Assembly: GCF_034479375.1 (NCBI RefSeq)
Contig: NZ_CP140155.1
Coordinates: 3,882,501 to 3,946,500 of the forward strand
Length of the DNA stretch: 64,000 nt
Reading direction: 5' to 3'
From: Rhodopseudomonas palustris
GTDB lineage: Bacteria; Pseudomonadota; Alphaproteobacteria; Rhizobiales; Xanthobacteraceae
A program made the translations under genes and the position numbers. This document shows positions 17,983 to 25,193 of the stretch, in pieces. Within the stretch, counting starts at the first letter, position 1. Each line of letters starts with the position of its first letter. The notes under the pieces are model-generated. The model worked only from the letters and a program-made list of their open reading frames with translations, ran no database searches and was not told where the DNA came from.

Positions 17983-18771
17983 TCAGCGTCCCTGAAACAC
18001 GGCTGCGCGCTTCTCCACGAAAGCCGCTGCGGCTTCCTTGTGATCGGCGGTCTCTGCGCAGCGCGAATGATGCAGCGCCTCGGCGTCGAAACAGGCTTCG
18101 AGCGACAGCGTCTGCGCGTTGGTGATGTTGGTCTTGATGTAGCCCAGCGTCACGCTCGGCCCTTGCGCCAGCGACAGCGCCAGCTCCCGCGCGGCGCTCT
18201 CGACCTCGACGTCGGGCACCACGCGGCTGACGATGCCGAGCGCCAACGCGTCCTGCGCGGTGAGCACCGGCGAGGTCAGATACAGGTCGCGCGCCTTGGC
18301 GGCGCCGATCAGATGCGTGAGGAAATAGGTGCCGCCGAAATCGCCGGACAGCCCGACCTTGGCGAAGGCGGTGGTGATCTTGGCGCCGCTACCCGCAACG
18401 CGCAGGTCGCAGGCCAGCGCCATCGACAGCCCGGCGCCGGCCGCCGCGCCGTCGATCTGCGCCACCACGGGCTTCGGCATCTGATGCAGGATGCGCGAGA
18501 CTTCCATGCCGCGGCGCAGATTGGCGACCTTCTGTTCGAGCGGCGGCGGGTCGCCGGCCGCCGCCATCGACTTGACGTCGCCGCCGACGCAGAACGTGCC
18601 GCCGGCGCCCTTCAGCAACACCGCGCGTACCTGCGGATCGTCCTTGGCGCGATGCGCCGCCTCGACCAGCCCGCGGATCATGTCCTGATTGAGCGCATTG
18701 CGCCGGTCGGGCCGGTTCATGGTGATGGTGAGCAGGCCCTGGTCGAGATGCTGCAGGACGACGTCGGTCAT
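17983..18771 (-). CDS. Enoyl-CoA hydratase/isomerase family protein
   Basis: A 262-aa crotonase-fold protein, distinct from the one at 16107-16910. It shows ITMNRPDRRNALNQDM, the oxyanion loop GGTFCVGGDVKSM (about 58-70), AQIDGAAAGAGLSMALACDLRV (about 103-124), and FAKVGLSGDFGGTYFL where a Gly/Asp-rich loop replaces the second catalytic Glu, a pattern seen in isomerases and some hydrolases. Its C-terminus CAETADHKEAAAAFVEKRAAVFQGR is the common last block of the family. The VOC gene follows after 2 bp. The substrate is unknown. Confidence 0.88.
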   Translation of the reverse strand: MTDVVLQHLDQGLLTITMNRPDRRNALNQDMIRGLVEAAHRAKDDPQVRAVLLKGAGGTFCVGGDVKSMAAAGDPPPLEQKVANLRRGMEVSRILHQMPKPVVAQIDGAAAGAGLSMALACDLRVAGSGAKITTAFAKVGLSGDFGGTYFLTHLIGAAKARDLYLTSPVLTAQDALALGIVSRVVPDVEVESAARELALSLAQGPSVTLGYIKTNITNAQTLSLEACFDAEALHHSRCAETADHKEAAAAFVEKRAAVFQGR

Positions 18772-18829
18772 GGGGCGGATGTTCCTTGTGTTTCTATTGT
18801 CTCGTTGCGGCGCTCGAACCGGTCACCGC

Positions 18830-18942
18830 CCTCATGGTGAGGAGGCGCGCAAGCGCCGTCTCGAACCATGAGCAGAACAGCCCTCGCCCTTCGAGACGCC
18901 CGGCTTCGCCCTTCGGGCTACGCCGGGCTCCTCAGGGTGAGG
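18830..18942. repeat. Palindromic intergenic repeat, family B (copy 3)
   Basis: About 113 bp with the CTCATGGTGAGGAGG and TCTCGAACCATG arm followed by the CTTCGAGACGCCCGGCTTCG arm. It lies between two genes of the same strand (binding protein and enoyl-CoA hydratase), the only family B copy not in a convergent gap. Confidence 0.88.
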
Positions 18943-18952
18943 GTGCTGGTTG

Positions 18953-20161
18953 CTACTTCTTCACCAACGGGCAGCGCGATTCCGACAGCGGCTGGAACGC
19001 CTGGTCGCCGGGGACGGTGGCGAGCAGCTTGTAGTAATCCCAGCGACCCTTGGACTCCGACGGCTTCTTCACCTCGAACAGATACATGTCGTGGACCATG
19101 CGGCCGTCCTCGCGGATCTTGCCGTTCCGGGCGAAGAAATCGTTGACCGGCATTTCCTTCATCTTCATCATCACCGCGGCGGCGTCGGTGGTGCCCGCCG
19201 CCTTGACGGCCTGCAGATAGTGCATCGTCTCGGAGTACAGCCCCGCCTGCGCCGAGGTCGGCACCCGCTTGGTGCGTTCCATGAAGCGCTTCGAGAAGGC
19301 GCGGGTGTCGTCGTTGAGATCCCAGTAGAACGCGCCGGCGATCAGCAGGCCCTGCGCGGTCTCCAGCCCGATGCTGTCGATGTCGGTGATGAAGGCGAGC
19401 AGCGGCAGGATCTTCTGGCCGCCCTTGCGGGTGATGCCGAATTCGGCCGCCTGCTTGATCGCGTTGATGGTGTCGCCGCCGGCATTGGCGAGCCCGATCA
19501 CCTTGGCGTTCGAGCTCTGCGCCTGCAGCAGGAAGGACGAGAAGTCCGAGGTGTTGATCGGATGCTTGACGCCGCCGAGCACCTTGCCGCCGGAGGCCTT
19601 GACGACGTTGGCGGTGTCGCGCTCGAGGTCCTGACCGAAGGCATAGTCCGCGGACAGGAAGAACCAGGTGTCGAGGCCCTGCTTGACCGAGGCGAGGCCG
19701 GAGACGTTGGCCTGCGCGAAAGTGTCGTAGGAATAGTGGATGGTGTAGGGACCGCACGCCTCGTTGGACAGACGCACCGAACCCGGCCCGGAATACATGA
19801 TGATCTTGTTACGCGCCTTGGCGATTTCGCCGGCGGCGAGCGCGGTGGCGGAGGCGGCGACGTCGATGATCGCCTCGACGCCCTGATTGTCCAGCATGTC
19901 GCGCGCGATGCTGGAGGCGAGGTCGGCCTTGTTGAGATGGTCGGCGGCGATGATCTCGATCTTGCGGCCGAGCACGGTGCCGCCGAAATCCTCCGCCGCC
20001 ATCTTCGCCGCGGTCTCGCTGCCGGTGCCGGTGATGTCGGCGTAGAGGCCGGACATGTCGAGGATCGCGCCGAGCTTCAGCGGCGGCTGCGATTGCGCCT
20101 GCGCGGCCGAGATCGCGGCGATCGACAGACAAGCGAGTAGTGTGGTGCGGATTGGTCTCAC
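18953..20161 (-). CDS. Branched-chain amino acid-type ABC substrate-binding protein (orphan)
   Basis: A 402-aa periplasmic protein of the LivK/Peripla_BP_6 family. It starts with a signal peptide (cleavage near SAAQA), then KLGAILDMSGLYADITG and later FFLSADYAFGQDLERD, NTSDFSSFLLQAQ and GQKILPLLAFITDID, all typical of this group. The start is the GTG at 20161, because GGGAGGA lies 8 nt before it and the signal peptide begins there; longer frames overlap the divergent gene. No permease or ATPase gene is adjacent, so it must share a transporter encoded elsewhere. In Rhodopseudomonas, relatives bind aromatic or fatty acids rather than amino acids; the nearby acyl-CoA genes make this plausible here. 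Confidence 0.87.
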   Translation of the reverse strand: MRPIRTTLLACLSIAAISAAQAQSQPPLKLGAILDMSGLYADITGTGSETAAKMAAEDFGGTVLGRKIEIIAADHLNKADLASSIARDMLDNQGVEAIIDVAASATALAAGEIAKARNKIIMYSGPGSVRLSNEACGPYTIHYSYDTFAQANVSGLASVKQGLDTWFFLSADYAFGQDLERDTANVVKASGGKVLGGVKHPINTSDFSSFLLQAQSSNAKVIGLANAGGDTINAIKQAAEFGITRKGGQKILPLLAFITDIDSIGLETAQGLLIAGAFYWDLNDDTRAFSKRFMERTKRVPTSAQAGLYSETMHYLQAVKAAGTTDAAAVMMKMKEMPVNDFFARNGKIREDGRMVHDMYLFEVKKPSESKGRWDYYKLLATVPGDQAFQPLSESRCPLVKK

Positions 20162-20372
20162 GTGGTCCTCCCTGACCGGCGCCGGTTTCGTCGCGGCGCT
20201 TCTGGTCGTGGTGCGATCATGCCGCATCGCTTGCGCAGCGGCAAGCGCGCGCGATTTCCGCTCGATGGAATGCACTTGCGTGATCGCAACACGCTTAGTA
20301 AGCGGATGGCCGCGATCGTCCGCGACGCGCGCTGTGGCGGGGTCGTAACGACGCTGCCTGCGAGTCCACGCA

Positions 20373-21182
20373 ATGATGGCGATGACGAAGACAGCGCACC
20401 GGCGAAAACGATGCATCGCGCTGATCGGATGCGTCGCGATGATCGCCTGCGCGACGCCTGGCATCGAGGGCGTTGCTCTGGCCGGTTGCCTGACTCTCCC
20501 CGAGCAAGGCGAAGCCGTCGTGGCGGCGATCGAGGATGGCCGCACGCTCCGGCTGCAGGACGGCCGCGAAATCCGACTGGCCGGCATCGAGATCGATCCG
20601 TCGCGGCAGGCCGAGGCGAAGGCCACGCTGGCGTCGCTCGCGCGCGGCCGTCGTGTCGCGCTGCGCGGCGTCGACGATGCGCCGGATCGCTACGGCCGGC
20701 AGCCGGCCTTCGTGCTCGCCGAGGGAGAGACGCAGCCGCTGCAGCGCCTGCTGCTCGACGCCGGCGACGCGATGGTCGGGCTCGGGATCGCGGACGACGA
20801 CTGCCGCTCCGAGCTAGTGGCCGCGGAGGCGACGGCGCGAGTCGCGCGGCGCGGGCTCTGGGTCGATCCGGCAGCCCTCAAAAACGCCGGAAATCCCGGC
20901 GATATCATGTCCCGAGTCGGGCGATTCTCGGTGATCGAAGGCAGGATTTTGTCGGTCCGGGAAACCGGCGGCACGGTCTATCTGAACTTCGGCCGGCGCT
21001 GGACTCGGGACTTTGCGGTGACTATTTCAAGGCGCATATTGGGGTCTTTCGAGGCGGCGGGCATTGCGCCCAAGTCCTTGGAGAAAAAGCGAATCCGGGT
21101 GCGGGGCTGGGTCGAAGGGCGGGCCGGCCCACAGATCCGAATTCGCGAGGTGGGACAGATCGAGATGCCAGGCGCGCGATAG
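20373..21182 (+). CDS. Secreted thermonuclease (SNase)-like protein
   Basis: A 269-aa protein with a basic N-terminus, a hydrophobic signal (IALIGCVAMIACATPG) and an SNase-like domain: VVAAIEDGRTLRLQDGREIRLAGIEID (about 48-74), RYGRQPAFVLAEG and a C-terminal OB-like strand set. In true staphylococcal nuclease the catalytic residues are Arg, Glu and Arg around this fold; I can see Arg in IRLAGIE and RYGR, but the catalytic Glu is not certain, so activity is in doubt. An additional region of about 90 residues follows the domain. The stop is 20 bp from the GTG of the M48 protease gene, so the two are likely one operon. Confidence 0.72.
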   Translation: MMAMTKTAHRRKRCIALIGCVAMIACATPGIEGVALAGCLTLPEQGEAVVAAIEDGRTLRLQDGREIRLAGIEIDPSRQAEAKATLASLARGRRVALRGVDDAPDRYGRQPAFVLAEGETQPLQRLLLDAGDAMVGLGIADDDCRSELVAAEATARVARRGLWVDPAALKNAGNPGDIMSRVGRFSVIEGRILSVRETGGTVYLNFGRRWTRDFAVTISRRILGSFEAAGIAPKSLEKKRIRVRGWVEGRAGPQIRIREVGQIEMPGAR

Positions 21183-21202
21183 GGCCTGGAGAGAGCCAGC
21201 AC

Positions 21203-22696
21203 GTGATCGGATCCGAGGGACGGCGCAGCATCTGGACAAGCCGCCGCTGGTTGGCCGTGCCTGTTCTGGCCGGCGCGCTGGCGCTGGCCGGCTGCGGCGA
21301 TTTTCGCCGCTTCGAGACCGCGTCGATCCCCTCCAGCACGCCGGCGGCGAAGCCGGCGCGTCCGGCCGCCCAATCGCCGGCCGCCGAGCGCGAACACGAG
21401 CGCATCCTCGCCACCTATGGCGGCGCCTATGACGATCCGAGGCTGGAAGCGCTGATCACCGCGACGGTCGACCGTCTGGTGGCGGCGTCGGATCGACCCG
21501 ACCTCACCTACAAGGTGACGATCCTGAATTCCGGCGCGGTCAACGCCTTCGCGCTGCCGACCGGTCAGCTCTACGTCACGCGGGGGCTGGTGGCGCTCGC
21601 CAGCGACACCTCGGAATTGTCTTCGGTGCTGTCGCACGAGATGGCGCATGTGCTGGCCAAGCACGCCGCGATCCGCGAGGACCAGGCGCGCCAGGCCGCG
21701 CTGGTCACCCGCGTGGTCACCGACATGGGCACCGATCCGGAAATGACCGCGCTGGCGCTGGCCAAGACCAAGCTGTCGATGGCGAGCTTCTCGCGGCAGC
21801 AGGAGCTCGAGGCCGACGGCATCGGCGTCGGCATTTCGGCGCGCGCCCAGTTCGATCCGTTCGGCGCCTCGCGCTTCCTCACCGCGATGGAGCGCAACGC
21901 CGCGCTGAAGGCCAGCCGCGGCGATCCGCGCTCGCAGGACTTCCTCGCGTCGCATCCGGCGACGCCCGAGCGGGTGCGCAACGCGCAGAACAACGCTCGG
22001 CAATACGCCTCGCCGGAACAGACCGCCAAGGGCGAGCGCGACCGCGAGACCTATCTCAACGCGATCGACAACATCGTCTATGGCGAGGACCCGAGCGAGG
22101 GCTTCGTCCGCGGCCGCCGCTTCCTGCATCCCAAGCTCGGCTTCACCTTCCAGGTGCCGGAGAGCTTCACGCTCGACAACACTGCGCAGGCGGTGATCGG
22201 CGTTCGCGAGGGCGGCAGCCAGGCGATGCGGTTCGACGTGGTGCGGGTGCCGGCCGAACAGTCGCTCGGCGACTATCTCAATTCGGGCTGGATGGAGAAC
22301 GTCGACAAGAGTTCGACCGAGGAACTGAGCATCAACGGATTTCCGACCGCCTCGGTCGCCGCCCGCGGCGATCAATGGCAGTTCAAGGTCTACGCGCTGC
22401 GATTCGGCAGCGACGTCTATCGCTTCATCTTCGCGACCCGGGCGAAATCGGCCGAGAGCGAGCGCAATTCGCGCGACACCGTGAATTCGTTCCGACGGCT
22501 GACGCTCGACGAGATCCAGGCGGCGCGGCCGCTGCGGATCAAGGTGATCACCGTGCAACCCGGCGACACGGTGGAATCGCTCTCGCAACGGATGTCCGGC
22601 GTCGACCGCCCGCTCGACCGCTTTCGGGTGCTCAACGGGCTCGACGCCAACGCCACCGTGAAGCCGCGCGAGCTGGTCAAGATCGTGGTGGACTGA
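21203..22696 (+). CDS. M48 family metalloprotease, lipoprotein, with LysM-like C-terminus
   Basis: A 497-aa exported protease. The start GTG at 21203 has GGAGAGAG ahead of it. A basic n-region and hydrophobic core end in a lipobox-like LAGC, so it is probably a lipoprotein. The zinc site HEMAH lies near residue 150 (SHEMAHVLAKHAA), with the third ligand Glu in QELEADGIGVG about 55 residues later; both are needed for BepA/LoiP-type peptidases that act in the periplasm on outer-membrane proteins. The C-terminal 60 residues (VITVQPGDTVESLSQRM... PRELVKIVVD) resemble a LysM repeat that could bind peptidoglycan. Very likely active. Confidence 0.88.
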   Translation: MIGSEGRRSIWTSRRWLAVPVLAGALALAGCGDFRRFETASIPSSTPAAKPARPAAQSPAAEREHERILATYGGAYDDPRLEALITATVDRLVAASDRPDLTYKVTILNSGAVNAFALPTGQLYVTRGLVALASDTSELSSVLSHEMAHVLAKHAAIREDQARQAALVTRVVTDMGTDPEMTALALAKTKLSMASFSRQQELEADGIGVGISARAQFDPFGASRFLTAMERNAALKASRGDPRSQDFLASHPATPERVRNAQNNARQYASPEQTAKGERDRETYLNAIDNIVYGEDPSEGFVRGRRFLHPKLGFTFQVPESFTLDNTAQAVIGVREGGSQAMRFDVVRVPAEQSLGDYLNSGWMENVDKSSTEELSINGFPTASVAARGDQWQFKVYALRFGSDVYRFIFATRAKSAESERNSRDTVNSFRRLTLDEIQAARPLRIKVITVQPGDTVESLSQRMSGVDRPLDRFRVLNGLDANATVKPRELVKIVVD

Positions 22697-22801
22697 CCAC
22701 GCATCGTCGGCGGTGCCGATCGACGCCTGGACGAAGGTCTCATCGCAGATCGTTCGCGCTCAAGCATTTCTGACGACCCGTATCTCTTGCTACAGGCACA
22801 G

Positions 22802-22910
22802 CCTCATGGTGAGGAGGCGCGAAGCGCCGTCTCGAACCATGCGCCGCCGGCATTCATCTGTCGCCCCATCCTTCGAGACGCCCGGCTTCGCCGGGCTCCT
22901 CAGGATGAGG
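22802..22910. repeat. Palindromic intergenic repeat, family B (copy 4)
   Basis: About 109 bp, the cleanest copy of the family: CCTCATGGTGAGGAGGCGC, CGTCTCGAACCATG, then CATCCTTCGAGACGCCCGG, CCGGGCTCCTCAGGATGAGG. Lies between convergent genes. Confidence 0.9.
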
Positions 22911-22984
22911 GGCAGTGCATCTGGCAAGGACCAGATCGCTTCAATCAATGGATAGACGCGTAGCTCGACAACAGCCTGGCCCGA

Positions 22985-23012
22985 CAAAAAAGGCCCGGCT
23001 TGCGCCGGGCCT
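22985..23012 (-). terminator. Intrinsic terminator of the carD gene
   Basis: Read on the minus strand: AGGCCCGGC hairpin with a 4-nt loop followed by a run of T (the A-run at 22985-22990 on the plus strand). It lies 27 bp after the carD stop codon. Confidence 0.92.
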
Positions 23013-23038
23013 GATCTGTTCGCGGGAGACGTTGCGGC

Positions 23039-24208
23039 TCAGGCGGCTTCGTCGGTGACCGCGTCGTCGGTGTCAGCGTCGGCATCGCCATCGCCATCGC
23101 CATCGGCGTCCGCCTCGGCCTTGGCGCCGCGGCGCGGGCTCTTGGCGAGCTGGCCTTCGACTTCCTTGACGGCTTCGGTCTCGGTGACCTGCTGGACCAC
23201 CGCGATTTCGCGCGACAGCCGGTCGAGCGCCGCTTCATAGAGCTGGCGTTCGCTGTAGGACTGCTCGGGCTGCGAGTCGGAACGGAACAGGTCGCGGACC
23301 ACTTCGGCGATCGCGACGATGTCGCCGGAGTTGATCTTCGCTTCGTATTCCTGGGCGCGGCGCGACCACATCGTCCGCTTGACGCGGGCGCGGCCCTTCA
23401 GCGTTTCCAGCGCCTTCTTCACCAGCGCCGGGTCGGACAGCTTGCGCATCCCGACATTGGCGACCTTGGCGGTGGGCACCCGTAACGTCATCTTGTCCTT
23501 GATGAAGTTGATGACGAACAGTTCGAGCTTGGCGCCCGCAATCTCCTGCTCCTCGATCGCCAGAATCTGGCCGACGCCATGGGCCGGATAGACCACGAAC
23601 TCGCTGGCCTTGAAGCCCTGACGCTGGGTCACGACCTTCTTCGGCTCCTCCACCTTCGCAGGCGCAGCCGGCTTGACCTCGGGCTTCGCGGCAGCCTTCG
23701 GCGGCGCTACCGGGGCCTTGGCGGCGGGCTTGACGGTCGACTTGGCGGCAGCCGCCTTGGGAGCGGGCGCCGCGGCAGCAGTTTTCGCAGTCTTGGTTGG
23801 CATTGCACTTCTTTTGTTTTTCGAGGACTTGAGAGCTGCCGTCTTGGAGGCCGAAGCCTTCGCGGCGGAACCCTTTGCGGTGGTCGTCTTCGCAGTCGCC
23901 TTGCCGGCGCTCGCCTTTGCAGGGGTAGCCCTGGAGACAGAGGCCTTTGAAGCAGAGGCCTTTGAAGCAGAGGCCTTTGAAGCAGAGGCCTTCGAAGCAG
24001 GGGCCTTGGTAGCGGTGGCTTTCGACGCAGTGGACTTGGCGGCAACGGCCTTGGCGGCGACGGACTTGGCAGCAACGGACTTGGCAGCAACGGCCTTCGA
24101 AGCAGGGGACTTGACGGTCCGGGTGTCTTTGGCAGACGTACTGGATCGGTTGGTCGCGCTGCGGCCGGCCGCAGCGCCACGCTTGGCACCCTTGGACGAG
24201 ACACTCAT
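23039..24208 (-). CDS. carD: CarD family transcriptional regulator with long histone H1-like N-terminal extension
   Basis: A 389-aa protein. Residues about 198-260 form the CarD/TRCF RNA-polymerase interaction domain (EFVVYPAHGVGQI...ELFVINFIKDKMTLRVPT), and about 265-355 the helical DNA-binding region with the Trp used in CarD to hold open promoter DNA (VKRTMWSRRAQEYEAKI). Residues 1-195 are almost only Ala, Lys, Ser, Thr and Pro, like the tail of eukaryotic H1 or bacterial H1-like proteins, and contain repeated ASKAS units. The last 30 residues are strongly acidic (alternating Asp/Ala/Gly). A shorter form starting at Met136 (ATG at 23803, weak GAAG before it) would match the usual length in relatives, so the 5' part may be an extension or a misplaced start. 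A promoter-like pair at 24325-24352 lies upstream of the long start. Confidence 0.85.
   Translation of the reverse strand: MSVSSKGAKRGAAAGRSATNRSSTSAKDTRTVKSPASKAVAAKSVAAKSVAAKAVAAKSTASKATATKAPASKASASKASASKASASKASVSRATPAKASAGKATAKTTTAKGSAAKASASKTAALKSSKNKRSAMPTKTAKTAAAAPAPKAAAAKSTVKPAAKAPVAPPKAAAKPEVKPAAPAKVEEPKKVVTQRQGFKASEFVVYPAHGVGQILAIEEQEIAGAKLELFVINFIKDKMTLRVPTAKVANVGMRKLSDPALVKKALETLKGRARVKRTMWSRRAQEYEAKINSGDIVAIAEVVRDLFRSDSQPEQSYSERQLYEAALDRLSREIAVVQQVTETEAVKEVEGQLAKSPRRGAKAEADADGDGDGDADADTDDAVTDEAA
23941..24000. repeat. Four tandem 15-bp repeats inside carD
   Basis: The unit AGGCCTTTGAAGCAG occurs four times in a row (the fourth with one change, T to C), encoding a 5-residue Ala/Ser/Lys unit on the minus strand. 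Near-identical DNA, not just protein, means recent duplication by slippage. A second 15-bp periodic stretch (TTGGCAGCAACGGAC-like) follows at about 24040-24090. Confidence 0.92.
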
Positions 24209-24315
24209 TTTACGCGTTTTCTGTGACACAGCCTGCGCGTGGAACTGCCACGCCCCTGTTCGTTGTTTTTGACGGGATCCCTTCCCGGCCGCAAAACGGC
24301 ATGCCGAGTGTGTAG

Positions 24316-24352
24316 AATGTGCCAAATATAGCACATTTCCCGCAAAAATCAA
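24316..24352 (-). promoter_or_regulatory. Predicted carD promoter with a dyad over the -10 box
   Basis: On the minus strand, TTGATT (24347-24352), a 16-nt spacer and TATATT (24325-24330) make a sigma-70-like pair. The -10 lies inside a perfect 7-bp inverted repeat AATGTGC-N8-GCACATT (24316-24337), a good candidate operator. The region is much more AT-rich than its surroundings. Transcription would start near 24318, about 110 nt before the long carD start. Confidence 0.6.
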
Positions 24353-24469
24353 TGATTTATGACGAATCCGGCCGGATCCTCGCGGATGCCGGGTCGACTC
24401 ATCATCAACAGGGTTAAGCCGGGTGTGGAAAACTGCGCCCCGGTATCATTTTACGACCCGCGCTCGACC

Positions 24470-24808
24470 TCAGTCGCCGGTGCCCGGCTCCGCCGAGAAG
24501 AACTTGTCGAACTTCCCTTCCATGCCGTCGAACTGCTTGGCGTCGTCGGGCGATTCTTTCTTCTGGGTCAGATTGGGCCAGGTCTTGGCGTATTCCGAAT
24601 TCAGTTCGAGCCACTTCTCGAGCCCCGGCTCGGTGTCCGGCTTGATCGCATCGGCCGGGCATTCGGGTTCGCACACGCCGCAATCGATGCATTCGTCCGG
24701 ATGGATGACCAGCATGTTGTCGCCCTCGTAGAAGCAATCGACGGGGCAAACCTCAACGCAATCGGTGTATTTGCACTTGATGCAGTTTTCAGTGACGACA
24801 TAAGTCAT
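24470..24808 (-). CDS. fdxA: Seven-iron ferredoxin FdxA
   Basis: A 112-aa ferredoxin with one 3Fe-4S and one 4Fe-4S cluster. The Cys pattern is visible: [17 protein letters not shown] (residues about 9-25) and [12 protein letters not shown] (about 40-51), followed by a C-terminal extension of about 55 residues characteristic of the FdxA group of alphaproteobacteria. It carries electrons at low potential in the cytoplasm. ATG at 24808; a longer frame upstream to 25129 overlaps the S4 gene in another phase and is not coding. Downstream of the S4 protein gene and upstream of carD, an order common in Rhizobiales. Confidence 0.95.
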   Translation of the reverse strand: MTYVVTENCIKCKYTDCVEVCPVDCFYEGDNMLVIHPDECIDCGVCEPECPADAIKPDTEPGLEKWLELNSEYAKTWPNLTQKKESPDDAKQFDGMEGKFDKFFSAEPGTGD

Positions 24809-24882
24809 CCGAAGGCTCCGGAACGGTTCTAATTTTGAGTGTTTGCGTACCGCAGGAGTTCTACAGCCGCAAGTGAAGATGC

Positions 24883-25152
24883 CTATTCCCGGGGCACCTC
24901 GAGATCGGCATAAAGTCCAGTAACCGAGGCGGCATCGCCGCGACGTTCCGCAAACCCAATCACCTTCAGAACCCGCACGCCACGATCCAGCGCAATCGTG
25001 ACGACGTCGCCGGCCTTGATTCCATGTCCGGGCGACTTCTCCCGCACGCCGTTGACGCGGACATGGCCGCCTTCGACCAAGGCCGCCGCGGTGCTGCGGG
25101 CACGCACGATCCGCGCATGCCAGAGCCATTTATCGAGTCGCTGGCGCTCCAC
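24883..25152 (-). CDS. S4 domain RNA-binding protein (Hsp15/HslR-like)
   Basis: An 89-aa protein made of one S4 RNA-binding domain: [20 protein letters not shown]...[30 protein letters not shown]. In E. coli Hsp15 binds 50S subunits with stalled peptidyl-tRNA after heat shock; the same role is likely here. The start must be the GTG at 25152 or a later codon, because a stop (TGA) lies in frame directly upstream. It follows the helicase gene by 41 bp on the same strand. Confidence 0.88.
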   Translation of the reverse strand: MERQRLDKWLWHARIVRARSTAAALVEGGHVRVNGVREKSPGHGIKAGDVVTIALDRGVRVLKVIGFAERRGDAASVTGLYADLEVPRE

Positions 25153-25193
25153 ACATCACCATGGAATCCGCCGCGCGGGCCGCGCAGCCACGC

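Larger units (their letters stand above)
22697..23038. other. Convergent intergenic region: family B repeat and terminator
   Basis: The 342 bp between the M48 protease and carD genes hold the family B palindrome and the carD terminator. No gene is supported; an 80-codon frame here is mostly translated repeat. Confidence 0.8.

Noticed and set aside
18950..20140. A 396-codon plus-strand open frame over the binding-protein gene
   Set aside because: Antisense shadow; the minus strand has a signal peptide, SD and all LivK-type blocks.
22713..22955. An 80-codon plus-strand open frame in the gap before carD
   Set aside because: Most of it is translated family B repeat, and similar frames appear at other copies of the repeat.
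24359..24832. A 157-codon plus-strand open frame opposite fdxA
   Set aside because: Antisense shadow of the ferredoxin gene; the Cys-rich motifs are on the minus strand.
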